A stretch of 64,000 bases of DNA from Lepisosteus oculatus (GCF_040954835.1 NC_090697.1:1438501-1502500); one strand, 5' to 3'. Positions 46,003 through 59,775 are shown, numbered from the stretch's first letter. Notes: generated by a model not told the origin, from the sequence alone. Translations and numbers: made by a program.

Positions 46003-46215
46003 GTATCCATCCATTTTCAGAAAGCTGCTTTTGACTGGTGAGGGCCGTAGGAACTGGAGCTGGGGCCCTGTTTTGGAATAATGGGGTACAGGGGAGGATG
46101 ACACACCATCACAGAGACACCATGTAACAGAACAGTACAGTATGTCTTCAGATTGCAGAAGGAAAGAGAAACAATCAAATGCCCACACAAACAAGGGGAG
46201 ATTTTGCTAAATTCA
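46003..46215 (-). repeat. SINE-like fish repeat (family S), degraded copy
   Basis: TATCCATCCATTTTCAGAAA, GGGTACAGGGGAGGATGACA, ACCATCACAGAGACACCATG, AGTATGTCTTCAGATTGCAG and CACACAAACAAGGGGAGATT keep the order of family S blocks but are strongly diverged. Confidence 0.55.
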
Positions 46216-48755
46216 CACAACAAATTGCCCTAGCTTTTCAAAGCTTTTCAAACCTAGAACCCCATGCCTCCCACAAAAGCACACACTCTGCTATTGAAAA
46301 GAAAGAGCAGATTCACCATAAATGCATAAAATTAACAAACATATTTAAATTCCATAAATCTCTTCAAAGACCATGTTGCATTGCTTTGAAGACACTCTCC
46401 TCAAAAGTGGGGCTTGAGTAGATTCCTGTTATGCAGCTGTGCATTAGGAGCAAAGGGAGACAACATGAAGTCCCTGGTGGCCTTTGAAGAGTTCCAGTGA
46501 CCCAAAAACAATAAAGCAGCTGAAGCCCTGCTGTGCTTTGTGTTGTATTCCTTAGACCTCTGAATGTTTTGGCTGTACTTAAATGAACTTCCCTGTTCTC
46601 ATGGCACCCCACAGCCATTCCTCTGCCTATAGTGGGCAACCAATTTCTCAGTGACTGCACTTGGGTTATTGTTCATGTGAAACAGATAATTAAGAAACCA
46701 AACCAGCAGTATACCTGTGATATTTTCTAAGCCATAGACATGTACAATAACCATAAAATAATTAAAAGTACTGCAGAAAAAATGTCTTTAAGCTATATCA
46801 GGTGGTATCCTTTTTTTTGGCAGATCCGTATAAGTAAATCTTTTTCTAAATATTTTTTTCAGTCTAAAAACTCTGTACAGTAGCTGTGAATGAATATGCC
46901 CTGCTCTCACTTAGACATATCTAAATATTATATTCTTTGGCCTTTCTGGACCAGTTATGTTATTTTTGGGTTGGACTGGAAAAATTTAGTAGAAATATTC
47001 CTGGAAGGATGTGGATACTATTTTCCTTCTTGTCTGGAACATACACACATAACTGAAGTACCAGTAACCAGTATGGAATACTCGTATGACAATTTCAAAA
47101 GACCCACCCTGAACTGTAATGCAGACATCACTTTTAAACTTCAAATGCTGGGCTGACTGTGATTATAAAAAATATTTTTACTAGCACCAAAATTTTATTT
47201 ACTTCTTAAAAACCTATTGGCTTGTGCATAGTCAAAATGCTGTTAAAGCAATATGAGCTGTTACTGTACGTGAAAATACACAAACCGTATATTGTAATGT
47301 GCCATCATGCCCTCAGGACACAGTGACAGGGGACCATCCTGTTCCCCCATTGTTTCCACTCTGACTCTGACACCAGCAAGTGATTCTGTGGGAATGTCCT
47401 GGGTCGTTACACAGAGAAGTATCACATGGGTGTGTTTTGTTGCTTGGTTAGGAAAATGCCCCTATAATGGTGGCCCTGAGGCATAGCAGAGCTGAGTTAA
47501 GGTTTATGCTGGTTGAGTCGAAATTGTTATGGAAGGTTGGGTTAAAAGCAATTATCTAACATTACGTGGTCAGGTCTCATTATGTGTGTGTATATGTATG
47601 CCCTGTATACAGAGAGGTTCAAATACTTGCCAACACCAGGGAGGAAGGGAAAGAATATGATTGATTCTTAGTCCCTGTTACTAATATTTGTGATCACTGA
47701 AAAATTTATTGATCAAACAAATAAAAAATCAAAACGGGCAAATAAGTTGTCTCTTAAAAAGGTACAAATCATTGTAACGTCATTATATTTTGGGAAATGT
47801 TTAGAATAACGAGACATAAATAAGTGTGTGCTCAGAGAAGCAGATGTCTTAAATTGGCATTGACTGGCCCTCTGAATCAGTGAACACAAGCAGATTGAGA
47901 TGCGACAGACAGGTCTAAAATGGGCATTAAAAATCACTCCTCCAGTCTGGTGACACCGAAGGAAGTCAGCTTTAATCACACTGTACCTGTGCTGTAACAA
48001 CAAAAGAATGATGTTCACCAAAGATATGCCTTTATAATGACATGATGTTCTGGGATAATTTCGCAGCTAGGGGTGGCTGGGCATGAGGCCCCATCGCTGA
48101 TCTGCTCTGTTCCCGTTAAAGCCTGGACTTTTCCCATCTTCAGCGCTAAATGCAATATAGAAAAAATTGTGCTCCCTCCCAGTTGGCTGTCACAAGATCT
48201 TAATGAGTTGCTCAAAGTAAGCTCTGTGTGCTTATTTGGCTACACTGGCCTGACTGCAAAGTGATTGCTGTTATCCAAGGAATGTGTGGCTGTGTCAAGA
48301 AGCTGTTTAAAAAATCAACGTACAAGAAGACAGCCATCTGTAAGGCTGCTGATTTAACACAAATCCAACTCATACACAGATTTATTCTCTGTCACCAACA
48401 TCACCACATTCAATTTCTTTAATTAAAAGACCGGTTCACTCTTCCTTCTTTCAGTGCTTTCAGCAGAATACAGTGTCTGTGCCCTTTAGTGTTGCCATAC
48501 ATTACTTCTGTTGGTCAGAAAAAGGAAAATGTAATTGTGCAGAAGACTTATTATTCCATCAGTATTTGTTTGTAGAAAAATCAAAACATGGAAAACTGTA
48601 TGACTTGGTATCTGTATAAAATATAACAAAAGCACATATGTTCTGAATAATTGCATATGCCTCTATAGTAAGGCACCCCAGGGGTGCTTATTTTCTTGAT
48701 TCAGCTTTGGAAAGGACGACATTAGTGAAGGCTTTTGATAGGTTCAGTCTATTAT
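46216..48755. other. Unassigned DNA
   Basis: 2.5 kb without a recognised gene or repeat. ORFs are at most 102 codons with no domain. Confidence 0.35.
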
Positions 48756-49085
48756 TGTCACGATCGTCATCCCTCCTTTTAAGGGCGCTCTGACCCTTTC
48801 GTATTTTAGTTTATTACGTGCACCTGCCCCCTGTTCAGCCGGTTATTATTCAAGCCTGGCACTCCCGCTATTCCTGGCTCAGCATTGGGAGATGGACACC
48901 CGGAAGCACCAGATCACTGTCGTCTTGCCCCCCTGTCTGTCATCCCGTCCTGATCCTCTATGTCTTTTCCTTTTTGTCCTTCTCCACTAACTTCCGGATT
49001 ATACTGTCTGCATAGGGTCCTAACTACGCTTCACCGAAGCCTAGACCGGCTTATCTTTAGAATTATTTAAACAGTTCTGCTTACA
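48756..49085 (+). mobile_element. Diverged, partly deleted LTR 3 of the same family
   Basis: TGTCACGATCGTCATCCCTCC opens as in solo LTR 1. GTGCACCTGCCCCCTGTTC, CCTGGCACTCCCGC and TGTCTGCATAGGGTCCTAAC follow in LTR order, and the right end is close to CAGTTCTGCTTACA. The middle is shortened. The flanks (ATTAT and GAGCT) do not match, so the target duplication is lost or the right border is wrong. Confidence 0.65.
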
Positions 49086-51895
49086 GAGCTTATCCATCTT
49101 CTTCAGTTGGTCATGCAACACGTTTTTTTAGATTGATGCTGGTAGATTGCGATGGCCAGTTAAGAACATTGATTTTATGTTGCCTTAACCATCTGGCAGT
49201 AGATTTGTACGGTAGGTGTGCTTTGGGATGTAATCCAGCTGGGAATGTCTATTTGAGAGCTACCTTCTTAGAGGATGGAAAACATTGTTCATGGATAAAA
49301 TATCATGGTACTGTACTCTATATCCTGGTGTATGTTGGAAGCCATCTATCCCTCAAGCACCAGGACTAAAGGATGCACCAAAGTTCCACCTCCATTTTTA
49401 ATAGTTTTCTTTATGAACATGGAATTTACCTTCTGTGTGAATCATACCACTTCTGAGATTGCTCAAGAACAGAATCTTGTTTCATTCAGCTACACCGTAG
49501 GGCCCCCTTTCATTTGGAATGGAATTAGTTCTTATTGGCAAATCCATGTCTATTTTTACTGTTGCCATGGGACTGTGGATGCTGGGTCAAACTCAAATGC
49601 TAATAATGTTTGGAACTGTATCCTGATGAAGTCAGAGGTTTTTATTTTAGATTTCTTATTGTTGCCTTTGGGTGTGAGTTAACCTCCTGAACCTCTTTCT
49701 GACTGCACTTGTAGATACAACCTTCTGATACCTTCTTCCTGGTGATATAGCAAACTTCCCATCCCAGTTACCACTGTTCTTCAGCATTCACCTGTGATGT
49801 CAAACGAACTGATACTGTAGGCAACACATTTTAGGAATATTTTATAGTTGTTGTTTACTTCTTTGAAATCTTTGAAAATTGAAAAGTGAGACATAGAACT
49901 GAAGAAATTAAGAAAATTAAATTGTTTTAGAAAACATTTTCAGTACAGGGAAGTACAGTGAAAATTTGCATATAAGAGATATACTGTAGGCTTGGTTCTT
50001 TTGAATCTCCTTGTTTTATAAAAGAACTTTTAAATGAAACCTGAAAAATCAAGAAAGTGAAATATAATTTTCACTATATATATTACTTTAATAAAATAGT
50101 TTTTCATCCCTAGAATCATTTTGAAAGTGAATTATTTCAATATTTAAAAAATGTAAATTTAAGCAGCTAATAATTTATTAGTTGTTAGGCTATATTTATA
50201 CTTTATTTGACATGAAAATGTAAGCATTTTCAGTAGGAGTGGCAATATTTTGATTACGGTGCTTTTATGCAAGAAGGAACTGAAATTACAGATTTGTATT
50301 TTTAGCTTGTTACTGATACCAATTTTGTATCAGTAATGACAGCCTAATTTTATTTTACAAACAGGATAGAGGAAAAACACTTGGCATGGCCTATTTAGGC
50401 ACGTCATTAGTTTAAACAGAGGTTCTCAGATCAGTGGACTAGCGCTAATTAGTTGACTGCAAATGTCAGTTAAAACTGAGGATCTGCACATGTGTTTTTA
50501 GCTATCAGATCTTTCTTTATATCGTTGCTTCCAACATGCCTAGGCAATTACAAAGACAGGAGAGATAGTACTTTTGGTTTGCACTTCAAATGAAATTGTA
50601 CATATATTTAAGATCCATAGCAATCAAACCTTGATTGTCTGAACTATCCAAAAAGCCATTATCTAGGTTCTTTTGTAATTTGTAGCCACAGACTACAAAC
50701 TCAAGAGTAACAGCCTTTTATGTCAGTCATTTGACTCATTTATTGTTTCTTTGTTACTGGATTGATTCCTGTTTAAAAAATAGCCATTTTTGTACACATA
50801 ATGGCTTGGGTCAGCTATCGTTTATTTTTTTTATTACAACACTTTGATTTTATTAAAAACATAATAGCTGTGAGAAACAATAAAATGAAGTACTGCAGGT
50901 CAAAATATGTTTTACCATTGTTGCCTGTATATTTTTGTTTTTGAATACTTAAAATAACAATATTCAGTAATGTATCAACAAATACCACAATATTGTCATA
51001 GAGAGATTTCACACACACACAGAGATGCACAGACAGCCTTAATCCATTGAGCCACTATTGGCTACAATAGCTGCTTGGACAGATTCCTTATTTTTTCTTT
51101 GTGCCTGTGCTGATCATGAGGAGAATGAAAGAATTAAAGTTAACAGATCATGATTTTTAACAGATCATAGATTTTCTTATTGCCCCTGGAGATCATGCAG
51201 AACAGAAAGACATTAAAATGACCAAATTCAATTATTTACATTCTCCAGTGTTGAAATAATTTGCATTCATAGTTCAAATGTCCCTGTAGAGTTGAATGTG
51301 CTTGTATTGTGTTTACTTCAATGTTAACTCTATGTTCTGCCTCTCAACTAGAAGATGAAAGGAACAAAATCAATGATTTTGCAACTGTTTATAACTGTTA
51401 ATATTAGCATATATATATATTTGATGTTATACTCGACTGTTTGAATTTGTTCAGAAATAAGAATAGAGAGTAGAGGTGCTTAGGTGGGCTGTAGAAATTA
51501 TCTCTTGATAATCACACAATTTAAGCAGTGCATCACAACCTATTGTCATGTACTGTACTTATTTCTGACCACGTTTCAGCACGTTGCTGCTTGCACTGTG
51601 ATTTTCACTTTCGTGTTAAAATCATTCCATAACACCTTACAGAGATCACCAGCAATAAATAAAATATACATATAGCTCTTACAATAGGTTGTGTTCTGGA
51701 GAAAAAGAGTCATTATAGTTCTGTTAAAGGAGTATTTCTGATAATGGCATTTTTAAGCTACAGTATAATTGATACTGTATATGAGGACTTCATTGCATTA
51801 TTGGTAATAGTTACAATACTGAGTTACAATATGCATACAGTAACTGTTTAAAAAAAATATTAAGAAAACATCAGCCTCCACAAACCCTAAAATGT
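49086..51895. other. Unassigned DNA
   Basis: 49090-49800 is somewhat G/C-richer and opens with TCTTCTTCAGTTGGTCATGC. It may be an old DNA-transposon remnant, but I could not identify it. The 125-codon ORF at 49305-49682 lacks recognisable motifs. The rest is A/T-rich with no call. Confidence 0.3.
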
Positions 51896-52790
51896 GCACC
51901 TTAAATTGTACTTATTTAACAGACGTTTTGGGAGAAGGTCAAATTCTAATCTCCCTCTTCCACTCTCTAACGTACACTGTATACTGTATACTCAACAGCT
52001 GTCCACAAATCTGTAAACATCTGTTCTAGTATTTATTTATCATTTCTGTCTCATCAGCGCCAGATGTCTCTTTCACTCAGTATTGCTAAGACCTCAGTTT
52101 TGCTAAGACGTCATGTTTGCCTCCTCCGTGCCTGAACAGGAACACTTCTTCTCACCTCTTCCCAAACAAGCAAGTCTTCAATCTTAAATTCTCCGCACAA
52201 AACAGCTGGCTCTCTGCACCTGCCATGCTGCCAGCTCTTTTCTGCGTGCAGCTCTCCTGATGTCGTCAGCCCTCCCTGGAAATCCCAAACAACCCTTTCT
52301 GCCCTCCCCTTCCAGCTTCCCCTTCCCATTCTGGTTGAGAATCGACCTGTCTTGGTGGTTCCGTCTCTCCACCTTCCCCTGTCCCTCTTCTCTCTGTCCC
52401 TGTGGGAGACGCCCACAGTGAGAGCCCAGTGTGTCCAGCTGGCTCTCAGCTCTTTCCCCCCAAAGCTTGGGCCAGAGCCTTCACTTCCTCTCAGCTGAGA
52501 TAATAGCCCCAAGTATCAGGTACGCCACTGGATTTCATTGTGATAGAACTACTGCAATTGTGTTGTTTAACAGAAGTTTGGAGGGAGATTAAATTCTAAT
52601 CTTACGCTGCTGCTCTTCTACATTAAAGTACTTGCCAGCGGCCCAGGGCTCTGTGTGAATTCTTTCTAGCATCCCAACTGCATCCTTAGAGCATCTTCCC
52701 GGGTTTACTCCTCTGAAGCGAGGGGGTTGTGACAGCTCTGACCTCCTCTGCTCTCCCTTTATGTTCAAAATCTGCACTGGTGGTCAGTCT
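51896..52790. other. G/C-rich pyrimidine-biased block between two related segments
   Basis: A locally G/C- and C/T-rich tract (52110-52500) lies between two related segments. Both start ACAGA(C/A)GTTT and share a GGTCAAATTCTAATC / GATTAAATTCTAATC core (51921-51960 and 52571-52605), in the same orientation about 650 bp apart. The arrangement suggests a tandem duplication or a small repeat-bounded element. Overlapping minus-strand ORFs (133 and 62 codons) have no domain. Confidence 0.3.
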
Positions 52791-53919
52791 TCTTATTTTT
52801 GCTACTGTTAATTGCAGCTTTCATTGTAGAAATTGCACGAGGAGAAAAAAGGTAAAATTAGGTGAAAGCAAAACGGTTTTGTTTAGTTTTACTTTTTTAT
52901 TTTTTTCTTATTAAAAAGAACAAAGTACTATACGTTAAAAAAGTGTTTTACGAAGGAGGCCTGCACTTCTTGACTTTAAAGAAAGTCCAACCAAAAATGT
53001 GAAACTTAAAAAGTGAGAGGTTTATGCTAAAAATACTTCAAATGCTTGCAGTGTTAGTTGTTACAACTCAGCCATTGCATCTGGAATTTAGCACAGAACT
53101 GTCTCTCCAGCTCTTGAACAAATATATTTTGTTGGTGTGTGTTTGTCAGTTTTGAGGGAATCAAAAGACACCACAACTTCTAATCATAAAAGTGATATGT
53201 GTGATTGGATTTGTGATAGTAAATGCATTGCACATGATTTACTTGTTTTGATTTTATTTGTGCTTATTTAATTTGCATCAAGCATTCCTTTCATTTAACA
53301 TAGTACTGTATACTATCATTGTTATGTTTGTGGAAGGCAAAGGTTATTTTTACTGTAAATAGGGAGTGAATTTACAACATTGGGATGCTTAAATACCTTC
53401 ATAAATGCAGTACTTCAACCTCTGAATTACTGAAAATGTAATTACATTTTTGTACTCTGAACTGTGAAAAAAGTGAGTATCGTTCAATGGTACAAAAATA
53501 CTGTACAGTATATGATGTATTTGTTAAATGTACAGTATAAGACATGATGTATGCTACAGTATATACACACATTTGAGCTATTAATCAAGCATTAATCAAT
53601 TTTTGCAGTTTTAATAAATAAGGCAAACAAAAAGTAGAGGAAATGAAATTCAATTACTGAAAAACTTTTTAAAAAATTATTATTTTTTTTTAAATTAGGT
53701 GTTATTAAAAGGTTATTAAAGGGTTATTAAAGGTGGACTCACATAGGGACAGTCCTGTCAGTAGCTTTAATACTTAGGAAAAGCTCAGAGAAAGACCTTT
53801 AGCAAAAGCTGAAGTTTAGTTATGAAAAAAAGAGTATAAAAATTGAGAAAGATGAATATCCCATTTTTCATTATACCATCTATTATAAAGGAATTCAAAA
53901 CTATCAAGATGATTGGCAT
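52791..53919. other. Unassigned A/T-rich DNA
   Basis: Contains a dense cluster of TACAGTAT motifs at 53500-53565. A short tandem duplication (GGTTATTAAA three times) lies near 53709-53731. No gene. Confidence 0.35.
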
Positions 53920-54490
53920 CCCACCAGGAAGAGGATGCAAGGAATTTCAACTTAAATATTTGATTTCTGTCTAGCAGTCTTGTGGGCTAATTTAGTCACA
54001 GGGGAAATTACTGAAATTCTTCAGGAACCTCTGGAAATTTCTCTTTGATGTTGACCTCATGAATTTGGTGCCCACAGCCGTATAAATAGAATGAAAAATG
54101 TGCAAAATAGAATCTAAATGACTTCCACATCAAACGGCACCGTGTGATATGACTGGTGGAAACACAATGAAATACTCTTTAAAGTGGCATGTTTAGCACC
54201 AGAAGGTGAAGCTTGCATTAAGACAAATGTCATCCTCTCAGTGAAGCAGGGAGCTGTGTCTACTTTAGGCCTGTTTTGCATTCACTGGTCCAGATGTCTT
54301 TCAGAAGAATATACAGAACAGTATCTCTAGTATTTTAACCCAAACTCTGGTGCCTTCCTTCAAGAGATTCAAGCTCGTGATGAAATTGATGGCAATCCAG
54401 AGCACAGAGTGACCAAAAGGTTAATTCAGTGTTCTTGGTTGATTATCAAAGTTTTGAATAGAACATTTCCAGTTTTATCTGAAGAATGCA
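53920..54490 (+). mobile_element. Possible Tc1-type fossil F
   Basis: ACAAATGTCATCCTCTCAGTGAAGCAGGGAG resembles the decayed coding for the VKHGG region. The downstream AAGAGATTCAAGCTCGTGATGAAATTGATGGCAATCCAGAGCACAGAG resembles the segment containing the second catalytic residue. Neither gives a clean frame, so this is only a suggestion. Confidence 0.3.
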
Positions 54491-57040
54491 CGAATCATCA
54501 TAAATCACAAACCCTATAGAAATCTTTTGAAAATATTTTTAAGAAGATCCACATAAATATAAATAATAATGTTGTGAATACATCTGAACTTTGTGTATTT
54601 TAAAATACATCAGTTCAAAGATACAACATACATTTATTCGATTTAATGATGATAGTTATGCATTGTGTTACATTTAGTAAAACATTTACTTAAGGTATTC
54701 AGTTCCTACATTTTCTTTCATGATTTGATTTTTTTGAAAATACTTTCTGCAAGGTGTTGATAACAAGGCTAACAATAACAAGTAACAGTGCAGAAATCAT
54801 TTGGGCACCTAATGGCTCCATTTTATTACAAAAGATTACCTCGTGTAGCAATGGATGTGCAAAGGCTCTTTATTGAAAACCATCTGTGAACACTTCCCAT
54901 ATTCACTTTATATGGATATATACTACTTGAGAAAATAATATTAGTAAATGATTGGTTCAACTGAAATTATCTTGAATTGTAGTGGGAATGGCAGAGCACA
55001 TTGTAAACCTCATTAGGGACTGTACACTAACTAGCTGCATGTCAGCCCTTTCCCTTTGAGGAAAAGAAGGCTGCTGTAAGACACAAGAGGAAAAAATATT
55101 AGTGCCTTTGGCAATGCAGTATCTCTGCAAGCAAGTTGCATAGAGGTAGAGTAAACCCTTCTCCAAGGGTTTCTCCAACACCAGTTCAATTATACACTCA
55201 AACACCTACAGTAAGTAACCATTCACTGAACCAAGGAAAAATGATTATAAGCAGTTACCTGAGGGAAGCCATGCCATGAAGGTTTTCAACTTTTGTTATA
55301 TGATTGTTCCCTCACCCTCTCCAGCACATCTGCATCACAGTCTTGCAAGCGTCTCACCCACACACCTACGGTATCGGTTTCAGTGAAGTTCTGCTCCACT
55401 GTTTTTGCTCATTTCTGCCATTGAGCTGCCATTGTTGTTGGACAACAGGATAGCAGCATCAAGGGATAGAGCTTCTGGACGTGCCAGGGAAGTCATGTCA
55501 TCAGACGAAAAGATGGCACTTGTGAGTCAGTGAGTTGTGTGGCATTATGAGTGCATTAGCACCCGGCAGTATCAAGCGAGTGAATCTATCACTCACACCA
55601 TTCGAAAATGAGAAGAGAAGATAAACTGTGTTCAGGCTTCTGCGTCAATAAGTGCAAAGTTTTCTCTAGTACATAGGAAAAATAAAAAGTCTGGATAAAA
55701 TGGCAAATTGTAAAATGTGAGAAGGGGACAAACGAATCAAAGAGGCTTGGTTATTTATAGGAGCTCTGTGAGAGAAAGCTCATGGTTTATGTGGTGACAA
55801 GTAAAAGTGCTTATAACAGTGGAAGTAGAGTGCTGAGAATAGGATTGTGAAGTTTTGTCATTTTTATATTTTTATCTTATATATGGTACATATTTGAAGA
55901 GTGAAGTAAGAGATAACAAGGTAGAGGATGGTGAAGAAAGAGTATAAAGAGGAGGTTTCATTTCTTATGGAGTTTGTTTGCAATACAGAATAACAAAAAC
56001 AGTTTTTAACTAACAGCTGTATTTGTGTGTCTGTTTTTTTAAACACACAAATACCTGCCCTCCCCCAGGTGTGCCAAAATATATACAGTACGTGTCATAT
56101 CACACGCACACACCATCTTTTGTGGAATCAATCTGATGATCAGGTGAACTCACTTTATAGAATGCTTGAATCTTTTTTCAAGGCTTGAAGCTTGACGTTT
56201 ATATAGATTTTCCAAGAAAAGTGCAGATTCAAAGAGGGACTTAGCACTGGCAATCTTTCCTACTGTCCTCCATCCAGAAAATTCATATAAGTTTCAACTG
56301 TTAAATTAGTTAGGATTTACAGTACTTATCAGAAGAAATAAGCACAAGAGAATTTATTATGTACCTTTAAAAATGAATACCACAACAACTATGACTTAGC
56401 TATTCTAGTAAATTAGGCTGTTTTGGCATGTATATTTAGATATTGGCATAAGAAAAAGGTCAAAAGCTTCCAGTAAATGCCAGGATTTTGGGTTGTTGGG
56501 ACATAAAAACATCAAAATGTAATGTCTGCCTTCTACTAGTATGAATCACACAAAGTAAAACCATGAAGCTATGACTTCTACTGACATAAAACCCTGTCAG
56601 GAGAATGTAAATGATTGTGTCCAGCTTTCTAAATATAGACTTTGGGAGGGAAAAGAAGAGATCACTCACAAATATTCACTTGTTTAGATTTTTTTTTAAA
56701 TATCAGCTTTATACTTTCAGGACTGCAAAGTACATATATAATACATCATCATCTCATTTTGGGATCTAAAATTTCTCATTGTCAATGGCTACAGTAAATA
56801 AATTAAAAATATATATTGTATGTACTGATGGAAAAAAGAAACACAGCATTTAGAATACTATAGCTATAGCTTATGTACTTTCACAAAAAGTTTTCAGTTT
56901 TGTTTTAAGCCCTCTGACCAACTATACAGTTTGTGCAGTCAGGCTTTGCAACTTGCTAATCATACAAAAGCTCGTTAAGTGCACTTTTACCCAACGAGGT
57001 CCAGGTGGAGCAATGCCTAATCAGGTCACCTTTAAAAAGG
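54491..57040. other. Unassigned DNA
   Basis: 2.5 kb without a recognised gene or repeat. Less A/T-rich at 55260-55560. Confidence 0.35.
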
Positions 57041-57230
57041 CCTTAATTAAGGCGAACTGTCAGAGGCCCTCTGCTTACAACTCCTATACGTCACACCGGA
57101 CTGGCTTGGGCCAGACAGAGGCTGCAATGGACTCGTGAGCAGTGGCATCAGGTCCTCTTCATGGATGAGTCTCTCTTCAGCCTGTTCCACGCAGATGGGG
57201 GGGCCAGAGTGTGGAGGAGGAGGGGTTGTG
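57041..57230 (+). mobile_element. Tc1 transposon fossil G, internal transposase fragment
   Basis: GGCTGCAATGGACTCGTGAG corresponds to the LxWAREH-type block. After a frameshift, an in-frame stretch at 57152-57226 reads VLFMDESLFSLFHADGGARV then WRRRG, the first catalytic Asp region (DES) of Tc1 transposases. It belongs to a Tc1 subgroup distinct from fossils A-E. Only about 190 bp is recognisable and no terminal repeats are seen. Confidence 0.8.
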
Positions 57231-58014
57231 TTTCTTTGTGAATAAGCATTGCACGGCATTCCTGAGAAAAGAAAATGTCTCTACTATTGAATGTTTAAAA
57301 CTCATACAATTTAGGTGACTTTTTGGTTAGTGGGTTTTCCAGGAAAACTACTTTTATATTAACAAAATACAAAATCCTCCAGCTGAGAAGTTGTTTGTAC
57401 ATGCAAGGCCATTTAAATGTAGAAGAACATTAAGGTTTGGCTTTATCTTTTAAACCTTGAACAGCCATATATATATTTACACTATCTTTTCTATTATTTA
57501 CCTACACATGACTGTCAAAATCTTTCTTTGTGTTTTTAGTCCTGTGTTACACATAAATCATTGTCAGAGAAAAGCAAATAAAGAAGAATCTAAATGTCAT
57601 ATACTCATGACAGAAAGGAACTGGTTATGTTGAGCTTTCAACATTTGTTTTAGATTTAGTACTGTATATCTCACTCACCAGTCAGAAACCCCATATACTG
57701 TATACAGTACAAGTGAAAAACCATGGTAAAAAGAAGGTAAAGTGTGACGACACACATAGAAAAAAATGGATAAAACCATGACAATTCAAAGAAAGTGCAC
57801 TGTGTAAGTAAGAAAGTACCATGCAAATACAGAATCGCAAACTCTCACAGAGGCTGAGAGCTAATGTCTATCTGTGATGAACAACTTACGGAACAATCAA
57901 CTCTTTGAAATAACATAGTTCTAATGACAGGCTTTGGAAATAAGACATGATTGGCATAGGAAAATAATTCTAAAACTATATCTGATTTTTAATCATTATT
58001 ACTAAGGTTGCTGC
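57231..58014. other. Unassigned A/T-rich DNA
   Basis: No gene or recognised repeat. Confidence 0.35.
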
Positions 58015-58482
58015 TGGAAGAGGTGTTAGTGGGACCAGCAGGGGGCACTCACCCTGCGGTCCTTGTGGGTCCTAATGCCCCAGTATAGTAACGGGGACAC
58101 TATACTGTAAACAGGCGCCATCCTTCGGATGAGACGTAAAACCGAGGTCCTGACTCTCTGTGGTCATTAAAAATCCCAGGCCGTCTCTCGAAAAGAGTAG
58201 GGGTGTAACCCCGGCGTCCTGGCCAAATTTCCCATTGGCCCTTACCAATCATGGCCTCCTAATAATCAACATCTATGAATTGGCTTCATTACTCTGCATT
58301 CCTCCCCACTGATAGCTGGTGTGTGGTGAGCGTTCTGGTGCACTATGGCTGCCGTCGCATCATCCAGGTGGGGCTGCACACTGGTGGTGGTGGAGAGGAG
58401 TCCCCATTACCTGTAAAGCGCTTTGAGTGGAGTGTCCAGAAAAGCGCTATATAAGTGTAAGCAATTATTATTATTATTTTTT
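58015..58482 (+). repeat. (ATT)n-tailed retroposon, longest copy
   Basis: Blocks in order: GGGACCAGCAGGGGGCACTC, AAACAGGCGCCATCCTTCGG, ATGAGACGTAAAACCGAGGT, GTCATTAAAAATCCCAGG, CCCGGCGTCCTGGCC, GCACTATGGCTGCCGTCGCA, TCATCCAGGTGGGGCTGCAC, GCGCTTTGAGTGGAGTGTCC, AGAAAAGCGCTATATAAGTG, then a (TTA)n tail. The A/T-simple 3' tail indicates non-LTR retroposition. No ORF is present, so it is a SINE or the 3' end of a LINE. Confidence 0.85.
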
Positions 58483-58724
58483 AAATAAAAATTAATCTAA
58501 AATGAGAGCACATCAAAGATGTATTTTAAAGTGTTGTGTTTATTGCTCTCTGCAGTTTATTGCAGTTTCAATATCTCTGCCGGTGGAGGAAGAGTATTCA
58601 CAGTTCGTGGATACAAGTGGCTTGTGTCTCGAGTTTATACAGTATATTCTCCTCATGGCCACATGACTTATCTGTGGCTGATCTGGTTTCCTCCTGCAAT
58701 GTGAAGACAGACTGTCCAGGTCCA

Positions 58725-58920
58725 TCGTTTGTCCCCAGTGTGTGTGTATGTGAGTGGATGTGTGTGTACTGTATGTGTGCCAAGTGATGGACATACGTAA
58801 TGTCCAGGGTGTATTGCCTTGTGCACTATATACAGCACGATGGGTTCTGTTCTGGCTCACGTCACTCCTCTGTTGGATGAAGCAGTTACTGGAAATTGAG
58901 GGATGGGTTGATTTACAGTA
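58725..58920 (+). repeat. SINE-like fish repeat (family S), degraded copy
   Basis: A TGTGTGTATGTGAGTGGATG run, then GTCCAGGGTGTATTGCCTTG and GAAGCAGTTACTGGAAATTG then AGGGATGG follow the order of the copy at 4950-5137. Confidence 0.6.
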
Positions 58921-59775
58921 TATGGCTACTGAGTATGACATTATCCAACAGGCATTGGCAGGGAAGTAAAGTATTAATTGTTGCTGTTGCTTTCATTACA
59001 GTCCTAAGAAACACTAAGATGTCTCTATGACAATTCTTCAGCCTATTGCAATTTATTTGAATACAAAAAAAAATTGTATTTATCTGACTCAAACTTAGAA
59101 AAATGTTATAAGCATTGTCGTATTTGGCAGTTTGAGTAGTTTATAAAATGTAGAGCTAGGGAGCAAAGCGTCAGTTCTTGGGGGTAATAATCCATCAGGT
59201 TCACTATGTGTCTTTAAGACATCAACTGCAGAAGATCTTTGAATTGTGTTAAATTTGCTCAATAGGTTAAATTAAAATTAATTGTTAAAACAATATCAGC
59301 TCTGATTTAAATTTTAAATTTTAATTTAATTAAATTAAGCTATTGGTCCAATCAAGCAAATGGTTATCTCAATTAGGACATTTAGGGCACACGTGCAATG
59401 GAAATCGACGTACGCTAGTTCTTCAAAATGTTGCAACGCTGCTTTAGAAAGAAACTAAATGCAGCATGCCGTGTTCATGTTAATAAAGCGAAGTTAAGAA
59501 AAGAGAAATTGGAGAATGCTTTTGATGACATAAAGGAAACTAAGTGACAGAACAGGCACAAGGTTCTTAGAAAACCAAACAGACCCACATTTCATTATGG
59601 TTTTGGCTGGAGACCCAGGTTACAAACAAGCAAGACGCGTTTTAGTTTGCAGTGCAGCTCCAAGAACTCCCTGATGGACTTGCACAACCTTGTGACATTT
59701 CCTGCGTAAACCTCTCCACTTCCAGGAAAGTTCAACCATGTATTTTTCTTCAATTAGGGTTTAAAACACTCTCTC
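58921..59775. other. Unassigned DNA
   Basis: No gene. A TTTAAATTTTAATTTAATTAAATTAA low-complexity stretch lies at about 59308-59338. Confidence 0.35.

Noticed and set aside
52111..52512. 133-codon minus-strand Arg/Gly-rich ORF
   Set aside because: Produced by a pyrimidine-rich tract on the plus strand; low complexity, no domain.
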